From: Rhodanobacter sp. 7MK24
Lineage (GTDB): Bacteria; Pseudomonadota; Gammaproteobacteria; Xanthomonadales; Rhodanobacteraceae
DNA: 64,000 nt
Direction: 5' to 3'
Assembly (NCBI RefSeq): GCF_014842995.1
Contig: NZ_JACYXL010000008.1
Coordinates: 186,001-250,000, forward strand
The notes beneath the pieces were generated by a model. The model was not told the DNA's origin, searched no databases, and saw nothing but the letters and a program-made list of their open reading frames with translations. This document shows positions 7,908 through 18,685 of the stretch, piece by piece (position 1 is the first letter of the stretch; the number at the start of each line of letters is the position of its first letter). A program made the translations under genes and the position numbers.

Positions 7908-9379
7908 CCGGCCGCCTCGATCAATTGCTGCTGGGCATCGCCGACGTTCCCGCGACTGCTGCGCGCATCGCGGTAAGCGGACTCGCGCTGGATTCGCGCA
8001 AGGTTGGCCGCGGCGACGCGTTCTTTGCCTTGCGTGGTACGCAGGGCCACGGCATCCAGTTTGCCGCGAGCGCAGCGCAGCGCGGCGCAGCCGTGGTGCT
8101 GGCCGAAGCGCCGGCCGTCGAAATCGCCTCGCTGGACGTGCCGGTGTTGTGGATCGATAGCTTGCATGAGCAGGTCGGCGAAATCGCCTCGCGCTTTTAC
8201 GGCCGTCCCTCCGAGGAGCTGCGGGTGGTCGGCGTCACCGGCACCAACGGCAAGACCTCGACCGTGCAATTGCTGGCGCAGGCACTGGAGTTCCTTGGCC
8301 GTCGCGCCGCCACGATTGGCACACTGGGAGCGGGTCTCCACGGGTGGCTGCGCGATGGCGAGCGCACCACGCCGGATGCGATCAGCGTGCATGGCCTGCT
8401 CGCCGAATTTCGCGACGCCGGCGCTACTCACGTGGCGATGGAGGTGTCCTCGCATGCGCTGGAGCAGGGCCGTGTCGGCGCGGTGGATTTCGAGGTCGCC
8501 GCATTCACCAACCTCACCCGCGACCATCTGGATTACCACGGCAGCATGGAGGCCTATGGCACGGCCAAGGCCAAGCTGTTCGCGTGGCCCGGTCTGCGCG
8601 CGGCCGTCATCAATAGCGACGATGCGTTCGGCGCCCAGTTGCTGGACCAGTTGCCTGCCGAAGTGCGCGCATTGCGCGTCAGTGCGAAGGGCGATGCGGC
8701 GGGGGACGTAACAGCGGGCAACGTGGTCAGCTCCGCCGAAGGCCTGTCCTTCGTACTGCGCACGCCATGGGGCGCGCATACGCTCAGGAGCCACCTGCTC
8801 GGCCTGTTCAATGTGGCCAACCTGCTCACCGTGGCGGCTTGCCTCGGTGCGTTGGGTGAGCCGTTCGAGCGCATCGTGGCCGCACTGGAGAAATTGCAGC
8901 CGGTCAACGGCCGCATGAGCCGGCTGGGTGGGCACGATGGTCTGCCGCTGGTGGTGGTCGATTACGCGCACACGCCTGACGCGCTGGAGCAGGTGCTGAA
9001 TGCCGTGCGCGCGCATTGCCGCGGGCGGTTGATCTGCGTATTCGGCTGCGGCGGTGAGCGCGATGCGGGCAAGCGGCCGCTGATGGGCGCCATCGCGGCG
9101 CGCCTGGCTGACGTTTCCCTCGTTACCGACGACAACCCGCGTGGCGAGAACGGCGACGCCATCGTGGCGCAGATCGTGGCCGGCATGGGCGCGGCGCGCG
9201 AATACAGCGTGCAGCGCGACCGCGCCGCCGCCATCGGCCAGGCGCTGGAAATGGCCATGGTCAACGACGTGGTGGTGATCGCCGGCAAGGGTCACGAAAC
9301 CTACCAGGAGGGCGCGGCTGGCAAGCGCCCGTTTGATGACATGCTGGTCGCGCGTGCGGCCCTGGAGCGCCGCGCATGA
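7904..9379 (+). CDS. murE: MurE, UDP-MurNAc-tripeptide synthetase (meso-DAP adding)
   Basis: 491 residues. MurE ligates meso-diaminopimelate to UDP-MurNAc-L-Ala-D-Glu in the cytoplasm using ATP. The Mur-ligase P-loop GTNGKTS lies at 113-119, the central domain motif HVAMEVSSHALEQGRV follows, and the C-terminal domain carries DNPR at 410-413, the signature of meso-DAP-specific rather than lysine-specific enzymes. ATGA overlaps link it to ftsI and murF. Confidence 0.96.
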   Translation: MTGRLDQLLLGIADVPATAARIAVSGLALDSRKVGRGDAFFALRGTQGHGIQFAASAAQRGAAVVLAEAPAVEIASLDVPVLWIDSLHEQVGEIASRFYGRPSEELRVVGVTGTNGKTSTVQLLAQALEFLGRRAATIGTLGAGLHGWLRDGERTTPDAISVHGLLAEFRDAGATHVAMEVSSHALEQGRVGAVDFEVAAFTNLTRDHLDYHGSMEAYGTAKAKLFAWPGLRAAVINSDDAFGAQLLDQLPAEVRALRVSAKGDAAGDVTAGNVVSSAEGLSFVLRTPWGAHTLRSHLLGLFNVANLLTVAACLGALGEPFERIVAALEKLQPVNGRMSRLGGHDGLPLVVVDYAHTPDALEQVLNAVRAHCRGRLICVFGCGGERDAGKRPLMGAIAARLADVSLVTDDNPRGENGDAIVAQIVAGMGAAREYSVQRDRAAAIGQALEMAMVNDVVVIAGKGHETYQEGAAGKRPFDDMLVARAALERRA

Positions 9380-10743
9380 TGCAACTCGGCGCCATTGCGA
9401 TGTGGACGCACGGTCGTCTGCTCGGTGACGACGCCGCCGTGGGCGGTGTCGCGATCGACACGCGCAAGATCAAGCCCGGTGACCTGTTTGTCGCGTTCAA
9501 GGGCGAGCATGTGGACGGCCATGACTATCTCGCGCAGGCGCAAGCCGCTGGCGCGGCCGGTGCGCTGGTGGCGCGCAAGGTGGACAGCCCGTTGCCGCAG
9601 GTGCTGGTGGACGACGTGGAGACGGCGCTGGGCGACCTCGCCAGCGCGGTGCGTGCGCAGCGCCATGCACGGGTGATCGGCATCACCGGCTCCAACGGCA
9701 AGACCACGGTGAAGATGCTGACGGCGGCCATCTTGTCGTTGCACGGCCGCACCCATGTCAATACCGGCAGTTTCAACAACGAGATCGGCCTGCCGCTGAC
9801 CTTGCTGTCGATGCCCGAGGACGCCGAATACGCAGTGCTGGAGATGGGGGCGGGCAAGCCCGGCGACATCGCCTATTTGGCCGCCATCGCGCGGCCCGAA
9901 ATCGGCCTCGTCAACATCATTGCGCCGGCGCATCTTGAGCGCATGGGCAGCGTGGAAGGCGTGGCCGAGACCAAGGGCGCGCTATACCAGGCATTGCCCG
10001 CGGACGGCGTGGCCATCATCAACGCGGACGATGCATTCGCCGGCTTTTTTTCCGGTCTGGTCGGGTCGCGGCGTGTGTTGCGCTTCGGCCTGGAGCACAA
10101 GGCCGACCTGAGTGCGGAGAGCCTGGAGCTGCACGCGGATGGCTCGCGTTTCGTGCTCGTCACGCCACAGGGCAAGGCAGCGGTCGACTTCGCGCTGCCC
10201 GGCCGCCACAACGTGGCCAACGCGCTGGCTGCGGCATCCATTGCGCTGGCGCTGGACGTGCCGCTCGACACCATCGTCGCCGGCTTGCAGCAGGCTCGCG
10301 CAGTCACGGGACGTCTGCGCCGCATCGTGTTGACCGGTGGTGGCACGTTGATCGACGACAGCTACAACGCCAATCCCAGTTCGATGGCCGCGGCCATCGA
10401 GACGCTGGCATTGGCACAGGGCGAGCGCTGGCTGGTGCTGGGCGACATGGCCGAACTCGGCGCCGACGCGCGCGCGTTGCATGCAGGGGTGGGTGCAAAG
10501 GCGCGCGAGCATGGCATCGAACGCCTGTTCGCGGTCGGCGTGCTGGGCGCGGCAGCGGTCGAGGCATTCGGTGACGGCGGTGAGCACTTCGCGGACAAGG
10601 TGAGTCTGATCGCCGCGTTGCAGAGTGGCCTGCACGGTGGCGTGACCTGCCTGGTCAAGGGTTCGCATTCGGCGGGCATGGAACAAGTCGTGAAGGCGCT
10701 CGAAGGCGTGGTCAAGAAGGAGGGCGCATCCGATGCTGCTTGA
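9376..10743 (+). CDS. murF: MurF, UDP-MurNAc-pentapeptide synthetase
   Basis: 455 residues. MurF adds D-Ala-D-Ala to UDP-MurNAc-tripeptide, finishing the cytoplasmic precursor. The N-terminal domain ([17 protein letters not shown]) binds the uridine nucleotide; the ATP-binding loop GSNGKTT lies at 105-111; and [15 protein letters not shown] and [17 protein letters not shown] are family signatures in the central and C-terminal domains. It begins with two ATG codons at 9376 and 9379, overlaps murE by ATGA, and overlaps the start of mraY by 11 bases. Confidence 0.96.
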   Translation: MMQLGAIAMWTHGRLLGDDAAVGGVAIDTRKIKPGDLFVAFKGEHVDGHDYLAQAQAAGAAGALVARKVDSPLPQVLVDDVETALGDLASAVRAQRHARVIGITGSNGKTTVKMLTAAILSLHGRTHVNTGSFNNEIGLPLTLLSMPEDAEYAVLEMGAGKPGDIAYLAAIARPEIGLVNIIAPAHLERMGSVEGVAETKGALYQALPADGVAIINADDAFAGFFSGLVGSRRVLRFGLEHKADLSAESLELHADGSRFVLVTPQGKAAVDFALPGRHNVANALAAASIALALDVPLDTIVAGLQQARAVTGRLRRIVLTGGGTLIDDSYNANPSSMAAAIETLALAQGERWLVLGDMAELGADARALHAGVGAKAREHGIERLFAVGVLGAAAVEAFGDGGEHFADKVSLIAALQSGLHGGVTCLVKGSHSAGMEQVVKALEGVVKKEGASDAA

Positions 10744-11833
10744 ACTTGCGGACTGGATGGCGCGGCACTTCACCACGCTGCACCTGTTCCAGTACATCAC
10801 CTTCCGCACCATCATGGCCGCGCTCACCGCGCTGGCGGTGTCGCTGCTGCTGGGGCCGGCACTGATCCGTAAGCTCGCCGCATTGAAGGCGGGCCAGGTG
10901 GTGCGCAGCGACGGCCCGCAGTCGCACCTGTCCAAGGCCGGCACACCGACCATGGGCGGCGTGATGATCCTGCTCGCGGTCACCGTGGCCACGCTGCTGT
11001 GGGCCGACCTGCACAACCGCTACGTGTGGGTGGTGCTGGCGGTAATGCTGAGCTTCGGCGTGATCGGCTTCTACGACGATTACCGCAAGCTGGTGCTCAA
11101 GGACAGCCGCGGCCTGGCATCGCGCTGGAAGTATTTCTGGCAGTCGGTATTCGGCCTTGGCGCGGCGCTGTTCCTGTATTACACCGCACCGCAGGCGATG
11201 GGCGGCGTGCCGGTGGCGGAAACGGCGCTGTACGTGCCGCTGTTCAAGCACGTGGCGATTCCGCTGGGCGTGCTCTTCGTGGTGGTGGCCTATTTCATCG
11301 TGGTGGGCTTTTCCAACGCGGTGAATCTCACCGATGGCCTCGACGGTCTCGCCATCATGCCTACCGTGCTGGTGTCCGGCGCGCTGGGCGTATTCGCCTA
11401 CCTCGCCGGCAACAAGGTGTTCTCCGAATACCTCGGCATTCCCTCGATCCCCGGCGCGGGCGAACTCGCGATCTACTGCGGCGCGCTGGCTGGAGCGGGT
11501 CTGGGTTTCCTGTGGTTCAACACCTATCCCGCGCAGGTGTTCATGGGCGATGTGGGCGCGCTGGCCATCGGTGCCGCGCTGGGCTGCATCGCGGTGATCG
11601 TGCGGCAAGAGATCGTGCTGCTGGTGATGGGCGGCGTATTCGTGCTGGAAACCGCCTCGGTAATGATCCAGGTGGCCAGCTTCAAGACCACAGGAAAACG
11701 CGTGTTCCGCATGGCGCCCATCCACCATCACTTCGAGTTGAAGGGCTGGCCCGAACCGCGGGTGATCGTGCGCTTCTGGATCATCAGCGTCGTGCTGGTG
11801 CTGATCGGCCTCGCCACGTTGAAGGTGCGTTGA
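10733..11833 (+). CDS. mraY: MraY, phospho-MurNAc-pentapeptide translocase
   Basis: 366 residues. MraY transfers phospho-MurNAc-pentapeptide to undecaprenyl phosphate, making lipid I at the inner membrane. About ten hydrophobic helices are visible. Signature loops are intact: [11 protein letters not shown] near residue 70, FYDDYRKL near 115, the [10 protein letters not shown] magnesium-binding stretch near 200, [11 protein letters not shown], and the C-terminal [15 protein letters not shown] with its HHH triad. The gene directly downstream, one base away, is ftsW; the murD gene usually found in between is absent. Confidence 0.97.
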   Translation: MLLELADWMARHFTTLHLFQYITFRTIMAALTALAVSLLLGPALIRKLAALKAGQVVRSDGPQSHLSKAGTPTMGGVMILLAVTVATLLWADLHNRYVWVVLAVMLSFGVIGFYDDYRKLVLKDSRGLASRWKYFWQSVFGLGAALFLYYTAPQAMGGVPVAETALYVPLFKHVAIPLGVLFVVVAYFIVVGFSNAVNLTDGLDGLAIMPTVLVSGALGVFAYLAGNKVFSEYLGIPSIPGAGELAIYCGALAGAGLGFLWFNTYPAQVFMGDVGALAIGAALGCIAVIVRQEIVLLVMGGVFVLETASVMIQVASFKTTGKRVFRMAPIHHHFELKGWPEPRVIVRFWIISVVLVLIGLATLKVR

Positions 11834-11834
11834 G

Positions 11835-13073
11835 ATGTTCGGTTTCGGCACATCGCAGGCGGTCAAGCGGCAGGGCCCGCGCGGCAGCTTCGATCCGTGG
11901 CTGCTGGTCGCGCTGATCGGACTGGCCAGCGTCGGCCTGGTGATGGTGACGTCCAGTTCCATCGCGGTGGCGGACAGCAACCATCAGGGAGCCTTCTACT
12001 ACCTGAAGAAGGACGTGTTGTTCCTCTCGCTGGGCGTGCTGGCGGCCGGTGTGGCGATGCGCACCGAACTCAAGTTGCTGGAGAAAAACGCTTTTCCGCT
12101 GCTGGCGCTGGCGTTCGCGCTGCTGCTGGCGGTGTTCGTGCCGCACTTCGGCATGCGCCTCAACGGGGCGCGGCGCTGGTTGAACCTGGCCGTGACCAGC
12201 TTCCAGCCAGTGGAAGCGGTAAAGCTGATCCTGGTGGTGTACATGGCCAGCTACCTGGTGCGCCGGCGCGACAGCATCGAGACGGAGTTCCTCGGCCTGA
12301 TCAAGCCGCTCATGGTGGCTGGCATCCTCGTGGTGCTGCTGCTGCTGCAGCCCGATTTCGGTTCGGCCATGCTGGTGATCACGGTCACCATCGGCATGGT
12401 GTGGCTGGGTGGCGCGCGACCGGTCTATCTGTGCGGCATGGGTCTGCCGCTGATGCCGCTGCTTTACATGGCGGCCACCGGCGAGAGCTACCGCATGAAG
12501 CGCCTCACGTCGTTCATGAACCCATGGGAGCACCCGTTCACCGACGGCTTCCAGCTCACCCAGTCGCTGATGGCGATCGGCCGCGGCGAATGGACGGGCG
12601 TCGGACTGGGCTCCAGCGTGCTCAAACTTTCCTACCTGCCGGAAGCCCACACCGACTTCATCTTCGCAGTGATCGGCGAGGAGCTTGGCTTGATCGGCAT
12701 CGTGCTGGTGATGGGCCTGTTCGCGCTGGCGGTGGGGCGTGGCCTGGCGATGGGCTTGAAGGGCGTCGAGGTAGGCCAGCGCTTCGCCGGCTACGTGGCC
12801 TTCGGCGTCTCGCTGATGCTGGCGATGCAGGCCATTGTGTCGGTGGGCGTGAACCTCGGCGCATTGCCGACCAAGGGCCTCACCCTGCCGCTGATCAGCT
12901 ACGGCGGCTCGTCGATGGCGTTGACCTGCGCGATGGCCGGCGTGTTGCTGCGCGCGACCTGGGAAATCAATCGCGCGCTCGACGCGCGGCAAATGGCCAA
13001 GCGCATGCCGGAAGCAGTGGCGGCTGCGGATGCGAATGACGCGGTGCGCCAGCACGAGGCGGTGGCGGCATGA
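11835..13073 (+). CDS. ftsW: FtsW, SEDS-family septal peptidoglycan polymerase
   Basis: 412 residues. FtsW is the polytopic SEDS glycosyltransferase that polymerises lipid II at the septum with FtsI. The hydrophobic profile fits about ten helices. Motifs include [22 protein letters not shown], the [17 protein letters not shown] loop, and the near-C-terminal [11 protein letters not shown] that marks FtsW/RodA proteins. An extra cytoplasmic tail of about 35 charged residues follows the last helix. It starts one base after the mraY stop and overlaps murG by ATGA. Confidence 0.95.
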   Translation: MFGFGTSQAVKRQGPRGSFDPWLLVALIGLASVGLVMVTSSSIAVADSNHQGAFYYLKKDVLFLSLGVLAAGVAMRTELKLLEKNAFPLLALAFALLLAVFVPHFGMRLNGARRWLNLAVTSFQPVEAVKLILVVYMASYLVRRRDSIETEFLGLIKPLMVAGILVVLLLLQPDFGSAMLVITVTIGMVWLGGARPVYLCGMGLPLMPLLYMAATGESYRMKRLTSFMNPWEHPFTDGFQLTQSLMAIGRGEWTGVGLGSSVLKLSYLPEAHTDFIFAVIGEELGLIGIVLVMGLFALAVGRGLAMGLKGVEVGQRFAGYVAFGVSLMLAMQAIVSVGVNLGALPTKGLTLPLISYGGSSMALTCAMAGVLLRATWEINRALDARQMAKRMPEAVAAADANDAVRQHEAVAA

Positions 13074-14146
13074 GCGCCAACACGCGCCCCGTGCTGATCA
13101 TGGCCGGCGGCACCGGCGGCCACATTTTTCCCGGCCTTGCGGTGGCCGAAGCCCTGCGCGCGCAGGGCGTGCCGGTGGCGTGGCTGGGCGCGGCCGGCGG
13201 CATGGAAACGAAAGTGGTGCCGGCGCACGGCATCGAACTGCACGAGATCCGCGTGGGCGGCCTGCGCGGCAAGGGCTGGAAGACGCGCCTGGCGGCGCCA
13301 TTGATGCTGGCGCGCGCGTTGCTGTCCGCCCTGGCCGTGCTGCGCAAACTGAAGCCGCGCAGTGTGTTGTCCATGGGCGGCTACGTGGCCGGTCCGGGCG
13401 GCTTGGCTGCACATCTGCTGCACCGTCCCTTGCTGGTGCACGAGCAGAATCGCGTAGCCGGTTTCACCAATCGCAAGCTCGCCACGCGCGCTCAGCGCGT
13501 GCTGGCTGGCTTTGCCGACGCGTTGCCGGATGCGGAATGGGTGGGCAATCCGGTGCGCAGCGCGATCGCCGCGTTGATGCCGCCGGCACAGCGCTTCGCG
13601 GAGCGAACGGGCCGTGGTCGCCTGCTGGTGCTGGGCGGCAGCCTTGGTGCGCGTGCGCTGAACCTTGCGCTGCCGCAAGCGCTGGCGCTGATGCCGCCGG
13701 AGCGACGCCCCGAGGTGTTGCATCAATGCGGCAACCGCGGCATCGACGAAGCGCGCGAGGCCTACGCCAAGGCGGGCATCGACGCGCAGGTGGTGCCTTT
13801 CATCGAAGACATGGCGGGCACTTACGCATGGGCCGATCTCGCGGTTTGCCGTGCCGGTGCGCTCACCCTCGCCGAACTCACCGCAGCCGGCTTGGGCGCC
13901 GTGCTGGTGCCGTTCCCGCACGCGGTGGACGACCACCAGACCCGCAATGCCGAAGCGCTGCTCGCTGCTGGTGCAGCGGAACTGATCCAGGAACGCGATT
14001 TGAACATCGAACGACTCGCACAGCGTCTGGACACGCTGCTCGCCGACCGCGCGCAATTGCTGGCCATGGCCGATGCCGCGCGCACGCTCGCCAAGCCCGA
14101 CGCGGCGGCCACCATCGCCCGCGCCTGCGTGGAGGTGGCCGCATGA
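13070..14146 (+). CDS. murG: MurG, lipid II synthase (GlcNAc transferase)
   Basis: 358 residues. MurG transfers GlcNAc from UDP-GlcNAc to lipid I on the cytoplasmic face of the inner membrane. The N-terminal glycine-rich loop [15 protein letters not shown] (about 12-26) and the GGYVAGPGG loop contact the lipid-linked acceptor. [12 protein letters not shown] and the [24 protein letters not shown] segment form the nucleotide-sugar site of this GT28 enzyme. ATGA overlaps join it to ftsW and murC. Confidence 0.96.
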   Translation: MSANTRPVLIMAGGTGGHIFPGLAVAEALRAQGVPVAWLGAAGGMETKVVPAHGIELHEIRVGGLRGKGWKTRLAAPLMLARALLSALAVLRKLKPRSVLSMGGYVAGPGGLAAHLLHRPLLVHEQNRVAGFTNRKLATRAQRVLAGFADALPDAEWVGNPVRSAIAALMPPAQRFAERTGRGRLLVLGGSLGARALNLALPQALALMPPERRPEVLHQCGNRGIDEAREAYAKAGIDAQVVPFIEDMAGTYAWADLAVCRAGALTLAELTAAGLGAVLVPFPHAVDDHQTRNAEALLAAGAAELIQERDLNIERLAQRLDTLLADRAQLLAMADAARTLAKPDAAATIARACVEVAA

Positions 14147-15588
14147 CGCCGCGCCGCCTGCTCGCGCATGAGGATTTGATGACCACCTTCCGCCGCGTGC
14201 ACTTCATCGGCATCGGCGGCGTCGGCATGAGCGGCATCGCCGAAGTGCTGCACAACCTTGGCTATGCGGTGTCGGGTTCGGACAAGTCGAACTCGCCGAC
14301 CGCGCAGCGTCTTGCGCAACTGGGTCTCGTGGTGCACGTGGGCCACGATGCCGCGAACGTGGGCGACGCCGATGTGGTAGTGACCTCCAGCGCGATCCGC
14401 GAGGACAACCCCGAGCTGCTCGCCGCGCGCGCCGCGCGCATACCGGTGATTCCCCGTGCGGAAATGTTGGGCGAGCTGATGCGTTTCCGTCGCGGCGTGG
14501 CCATCGCCGGTACGCACGGCAAGACGACGACGACCAGCCTGGTTGCCAGCGTGCTGGCCGAGGCCAACTATGACCCGACCTTCGTGATCGGCGGCCAGCT
14601 CAATGCCGCGGGTGCGAATGCCCGCCTGGGCACTGGGCAGTACCTTGTGGCAGAAGCCGACGAGTCGGACGGCTCCTTCCTGCTGCTGTCGCCGGTGATC
14701 GCTGCGATCACCAACATCGACGCCGACCATCTCGAGAACTACCACGGCGACTTCGCCGAGGTGAAGAAGGCCTTTGCCGATTTTCTGCATCGCCTGCCGT
14801 TCTACGGCCTGGCCGTGCTGTGCGTGGACGACGCCGAAGTGGCCGAACTGGCGAAGACCACCACGCGCCGCGTGATGACCTATGGTGTCGCCAGCGCAGA
14901 TGCCGACGTGCGCGCTTCCAACGTGCGCCAGCAGGGCTTTCAGATGCACTTCGACCTGCATCTGCCCGGCAACGCGGCCGCAGTGCCGGTGACGCTGAAC
15001 CTGCCGGGCCGGCACAACGTGCTTAACGCATTGGCGGCCGCCAGCATCGGCTGGCAACTCGGGGTGGAAGCAGAGGCGATTGCCCGCGCGCTGGCGAACT
15101 TCCAGGGCGTCGGCCGGCGTTTCCATCGCCGTGGTGAGTTGGCATTAGACAAGGGTTCCGCATTGCTGGTGGACGACTATGGCCACCATCCCAGCGAACT
15201 TGCCGCGGTATTCGCCGCGGCACGCGGCGGCTGGCCGGAGCGCCGTCTCGTGGTCGGTTTCCAGCCGCACCGCTACAGCCGCACGCGTGACCTGCTGGAC
15301 GACTTCGCCAACGTGCTGGCCGAGGTCGATGTGCTGGTGCTGACCGAGGTCTATCCGGCCGGCGAAGCGCCCATCGCCGGTGCCGATGGCCGCGCGCTGG
15401 CACGTGCGGTGCGCGCGCGCGGCAAGGTCGATCCGGTGCTGGTCGAGCACCCGCGCGAACTGAAGGAAACCCTGCCGGCGCTGCTGCGCGACGGCGACCT
15501 GCTGCTGCTGCTCGGCGCCGGCGACATCGGTGCCGCGGCGGTGGAACTGGCGCAGCTGGGCCAACTCAAGACCAAGGGCGCCGCGTGA
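14143..15588 (+). CDS. murC: MurC, UDP-MurNAc--L-alanine ligase
   Basis: 481 residues from the ATG at 14143. MurC adds L-Ala to UDP-MurNAc, the first peptide step of precursor synthesis. [17 protein letters not shown] marks the Rossmann-like N-terminal domain, GTHGKTTTT begins near residue 123, EADESDGSF and the [10 protein letters not shown] stretch follow, and [13 protein letters not shown] lies in the C-terminal domain. The ATG at 14143 overlaps the murG stop as ATGA, like its neighbours. A second in-frame ATG at 14179 would remove 12 residues and place HFIGIGGVG nearer the N-terminus, as in most homologues, so the start is not certain. Confidence 0.94.
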   Translation: MTPRRLLAHEDLMTTFRRVHFIGIGGVGMSGIAEVLHNLGYAVSGSDKSNSPTAQRLAQLGLVVHVGHDAANVGDADVVVTSSAIREDNPELLAARAARIPVIPRAEMLGELMRFRRGVAIAGTHGKTTTTSLVASVLAEANYDPTFVIGGQLNAAGANARLGTGQYLVAEADESDGSFLLLSPVIAAITNIDADHLENYHGDFAEVKKAFADFLHRLPFYGLAVLCVDDAEVAELAKTTTRRVMTYGVASADADVRASNVRQQGFQMHFDLHLPGNAAAVPVTLNLPGRHNVLNALAAASIGWQLGVEAEAIARALANFQGVGRRFHRRGELALDKGSALLVDDYGHHPSELAAVFAAARGGWPERRLVVGFQPHRYSRTRDLLDDFANVLAEVDVLVLTEVYPAGEAPIAGADGRALARAVRARGKVDPVLVEHPRELKETLPALLRDGDLLLLLGAGDIGAAAVELAQLGQLKTKGAA

Positions 15589-16550
15589 TGGCAACGAAGT
15601 CCGAAACCCGTATCTCCAATCCCGCCGAGTTCGGCCGCGTCGCGGTGGTGATGGGCGGCAGTTCGGCCGAGCGCGAGGTGTCGCTGGACTCCGGCCGCAA
15701 CGTGTTGGCGGCGCTGAGGGCGCGCGGCGTCGATGCGCATTCGATCGACGGCATTCCGGCCTTGCTGGACGCACTGCGCGCCGGCCATTTCGCGCGCGTG
15801 TTCAACATCCTGCACGGCCAGCATGGCGGCGGCGAGGACGGCGTGCTGCAGGGCGCGCTGGAATCGCTCAATGTGCCGTACACCGGTTCGGGCGTGCTCG
15901 GCTCGGCACTCTCGATGGACAAGACGCGCTCCAAACGCGTGTGGCAGTCGCTGGGCCTGCCCACGCCGAAGTTCGTGGCGTTGCCGCGGGGCGGCGATGC
16001 CGCGGCAGTGCATGTGGCGGCCCGCGAGATCGGCTTCCCGCTGATCGTGAAGCCGGCCTGCGAGGGTTCCAGTGTGGGCGTCACCCGCGTGTTCGAGGAG
16101 ACGCAGCTGGACAGCGCCGTCGAACTGGCGGCGAAGTATCCCGGCGACCTGCTGATGGAGACGCTCATCGAGGGCGACGAGCTCACCGTCGGCATCCTCG
16201 GTCGCGAAGTGCTGCCTTCGATCCACATCGTGCCGAAGGGCGCGTTCTACGACTACAACGCGAAGTACGTCGCCGAGGACACGCAGTACCTGTGCCCCGG
16301 CCTGCAGGGCGATGCCGAGAACGAGCTGCGCGCGCTGGCGCTGGCCGCGTTCGATGCGCTGGGCTGCGCCGGCTGGGGGCGCGTGGACGTGATGCGTGAC
16401 CGCCAAGGGCGCAACTGGCTGCTGGAAGTGAATACCGCCCCGGGCATGACCTCGCACTCGCTGGTACCCAAGGCCGCGCGCACCGCGGGCATCGACTACG
16501 AGGCGCTGTGCTGGCGCGTGCTCGAAACCAGCTTCCGGGAGGGCACATGA
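15588..16550 (+). CDS. ddlB: DdlB, D-alanine--D-alanine ligase
   Basis: 320 residues, an ATP-grasp ligase making the D-Ala-D-Ala dipeptide used by Mur[18 protein letters not shown] (near 17-33) and [17 protein letters not shown] are the N-terminal signatures; [18 protein letters not shown] holds the ATP-binding lysine; and [20 protein letters not shown] is the C-terminal metal and substrate loop. The ATG at 15588 shares its A with the murC TGA; a GTG three bases earlier is also in frame. The stop overlaps ftsQ by ATGA. Confidence 0.95.
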   Translation: MATKSETRISNPAEFGRVAVVMGGSSAEREVSLDSGRNVLAALRARGVDAHSIDGIPALLDALRAGHFARVFNILHGQHGGGEDGVLQGALESLNVPYTGSGVLGSALSMDKTRSKRVWQSLGLPTPKFVALPRGGDAAAVHVAAREIGFPLIVKPACEGSSVGVTRVFEETQLDSAVELAAKYPGDLLMETLIEGDELTVGILGREVLPSIHIVPKGAFYDYNAKYVAEDTQYLCPGLQGDAENELRALALAAFDALGCAGWGRVDVMRDRQGRNWLLEVNTAPGMTSHSLVPKAARTAGIDYEALCWRVLETSFREGT

Positions 16551-17290
16551 GGGGAGGCGTTCGCCCCGTCGTCTGGTGCCTGGTCGCTGCCTTGCTGGCG
16601 CTGCCTGTCGTGGGCGTGCTGAACGGCTGGTTCGCGGTCAACCGCTGGCCGGTGACGCAACTCACCGTGCAGGGCGAGTTCAAGCACGTAGGCATGGAGC
16701 AGATCCGCGCCGCGGTGCTGCCGCGTCTCGGCAAGGGCTTCTTCGCGCTGAACCTCGACGGCGTGCAGCAGGCCGTGGCGGCGCTGCCCTGGGTGGAGTC
16801 GGTGGAAGCGCGCAAGCGCTGGCCGGACACTCTGCAGCTGCGCGTGATCGAGCGCCAGCCGTTTGCGCGCTGGAACGAAAAGCAGCTCATCAGCCGGCAG
16901 GGCAAGGTGTTCGACGCGCCGATCGATGCCGCCGACGCCGCCACGCTGCCGGATCTGCAAGGACCGGACGAACGGCTTGCCGAAGTGGTGAGCTTCTACG
17001 CCGACGTGGGCAAGGCCTTCGCCGGGACGCATCTCTCGATCAACGGCGTGGCGCTGACCGCGCGCGGCAGCTGGAGCGTAACCACGACCAGCGGCGCACG
17101 CATCGTGATCGGCGACCGCGACCTTGCCGGCGACCGCCTGCGCCGCTTCCTGGATGTCTACCCGCAAATGATGGCTGGCCACACCGACGGTTTCGTCTAC
17201 GCCGACCTTCGCTACACCAACGGTTTCGCCGTGCGCTGGCCGGAACAGGCACCCGCCGTCGCCAAGCCCGCCACCACGCGACGCTCCTGA
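16547..17290 (+). CDS. ftsQ: FtsQ, cell division protein
   Basis: 247 residues. FtsQ is a bitopic inner-membrane divisome protein that recruits FtsL and FtsB. A transmembrane helix covers about residues 8-28. The periplasmic POTRA domain follows ([18 protein letters not shown], then [19 protein letters not shown]), and a beta domain carries the conserved [11 protein letters not shown] segment. The ATG at 16547, overlapping the ddlB stop, is preferred over an upstream in-frame start at 16508 because it puts a short cytoplasmic tail before the membrane helix. Confidence 0.93.
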   Translation: MRGGVRPVVWCLVAALLALPVVGVLNGWFAVNRWPVTQLTVQGEFKHVGMEQIRAAVLPRLGKGFFALNLDGVQQAVAALPWVESVEARKRWPDTLQLRVIERQPFARWNEKQLISRQGKVFDAPIDAADAATLPDLQGPDERLAEVVSFYADVGKAFAGTHLSINGVALTARGSWSVTTTSGARIVIGDRDLAGDRLRRFLDVYPQMMAGHTDGFVYADLRYTNGFAVRWPEQAPAVAKPATTRRS

Positions 17291-17297
17291 GAACGCC

Positions 17298-18539
17298 ATG
17301 CCCATGAAGACTCGCAACGACAAGCAACTGGTGGTGGGCCTCGATATCGGCACCTCGAAGGTGACCGCCATCGTGGGCGAATACGAACCGGGTGAGGAAA
17401 TCACCGTGATCGGCATGGGCACCCATGTCTCGCGCGGTCTGCGCAAGGGCATGGTGGTGGACATCGAGTCCACCGTGCACTCGATCCAGCAGGCCGTGCA
17501 ACAGGCGGAGCTGATGGCTGGTTGCGACATCCGCGCCGTCACCGCCTCGATCTCCGGTAGCCACCTGGAAACCCGCAACTCGCACGGCAACGCGGCGATC
17601 CGCGAGCGCGAGGTGACCGCGGACGACCTCGACCAGGTGCTGGAGGCCGCCAGCGCGGTGGCGATCCCGGCCGACCGCAAGGTGCTCTACAAGGAGTCGC
17701 AGGAATACCGCATCGACGGCCAGGACGGCATCCGTTCGCCGGTCGGCATGAGCGGCGTGCGGCTGGAGGCGAACGTGCACCTGGTCACCGGCGCGGCGGC
17801 GGCGGTGCAGAACATCACCAAATCCATCCAGCGTTGCGGCCTGTCGGTGGACGAACTGGTGCCATCCGCACTGGCCAGTGCGCGGGCGGTGCTCACGCCC
17901 GACGAGCGCGAGCTCGGCGTGTGCCTGGTCGACATCGGTGCCGGCACCACCGACATCGCGATCTACACGCAGGGTTCGATCCGCTACACCGCCTCGCTGC
18001 CGATCGGTGGCGACCAGATCACCGGCGACATCACCTATGCGGTGCAGACGCCGACCGCGCACGCGGAGGAGATCAAGATCAAGTACGCCTGCGCGCTGAC
18101 CGGGCTGGCGCATGCCGACGAAACCATCCAGGTGCCCAGCGTGGGCGACCGCCCGCCGCGCCGTCTGGCGCGGCAGGCGCTGGCGCAGAGCGTGCAGGCG
18201 CGCTACGAGGAAATCTTCGAGATGGTGCAGGACAAGCTGCGCAGCTCTGGCTACGACAGCCTGGTGGCGGCCGGCGTCGTGCTCACGGGCGGCGCCGCGC
18301 AGATGGAAGGTGCGCTGGAACTGGCCGAGGAGATCTTCCACAAGATGGTGCGCCTCGGCGTGCCGCAGGAAATCAGCGGCCTCGGCGAAGTCATCGCCAG
18401 TCCGCTGTATTCCACTGGCGCCGGCTTGCTGCTGCACGCCTCGCGCCACAACGCGCCGGTGCGCGGCGGCGGCAGCTCGCTCGGCCAGGTCGGCGGCGTG
18501 CTCGGCAAGTGGAGCAGTTGGTTCAAGAAGAACTTCTAG
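17298..18539 (+). CDS. ftsA: FtsA, actin-like divisome protein
   Basis: 413 residues. FtsA is an actin-fold ATPase that tethers FtsZ filaments to the inner membrane and activates the divisome. VVGLDIGTSKVTAIVGE (about 12-28) is the phosphate-1 loop; the SHVS-type domain 1C follows; VDIGAGTTDIAIY is the second phosphate loop; and VVLTGGAAQMEG the adenosine loop. The final GGVLGKWSSWFKKNF is a typical amphipathic membrane-targeting helix. A second ATG two codons in (17304) is an equally good start. It lies 7 bases after ftsQ. Confidence 0.95.
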   Translation: MPMKTRNDKQLVVGLDIGTSKVTAIVGEYEPGEEITVIGMGTHVSRGLRKGMVVDIESTVHSIQQAVQQAELMAGCDIRAVTASISGSHLETRNSHGNAAIREREVTADDLDQVLEAASAVAIPADRKVLYKESQEYRIDGQDGIRSPVGMSGVRLEANVHLVTGAAAAVQNITKSIQRCGLSVDELVPSALASARAVLTPDERELGVCLVDIGAGTTDIAIYTQGSIRYTASLPIGGDQITGDITYAVQTPTAHAEEIKIKYACALTGLAHADETIQVPSVGDRPPRRLARQALAQSVQARYEEIFEMVQDKLRSSGYDSLVAAGVVLTGGAAQMEGALELAEEIFHKMVRLGVPQEISGLGEVIASPLYSTGAGLLLHASRHNAPVRGGGSSLGQVGGVLGKWSSWFKKNF

Positions 18540-18601
18540 CGCGGCGCCGGTAGGCATCCGCTGGAAGGGCGAGGTTTTGGCAACGCAGGAAGCGCGGCCG
18601 C

Positions 18602-18654
18602 GGGCGGCAGGTCAGCCGCCCACCACCATGGAGCAACAGGAGTTGCATCCATGG
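18602..18654 (+). promoter_or_regulatory. Two strong hairpins in the ftsA-ftsZ gap
   Basis: Two stem-loops stand side by side in the 146-base gap. The first is a perfect 7-bp stem, GGGCGGC (18602-18608) with GCCGCCC (18615-18621). The second pairs CCATGGA and GCAAC (18626-18637) with GTTGC and TCCATGG (18642-18654), giving 12 bp with one bulged A and an AGGA loop. They end 19 bases before the ftsZ GGAGG, and neither is followed by a T-run. They could control processing, stability or translation of the ftsZ message; the function is inferred only from position. Confidence 0.5.
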
Positions 18655-18685
18655 TTACAACGACAACAACTCTGGAGGACGGGAA

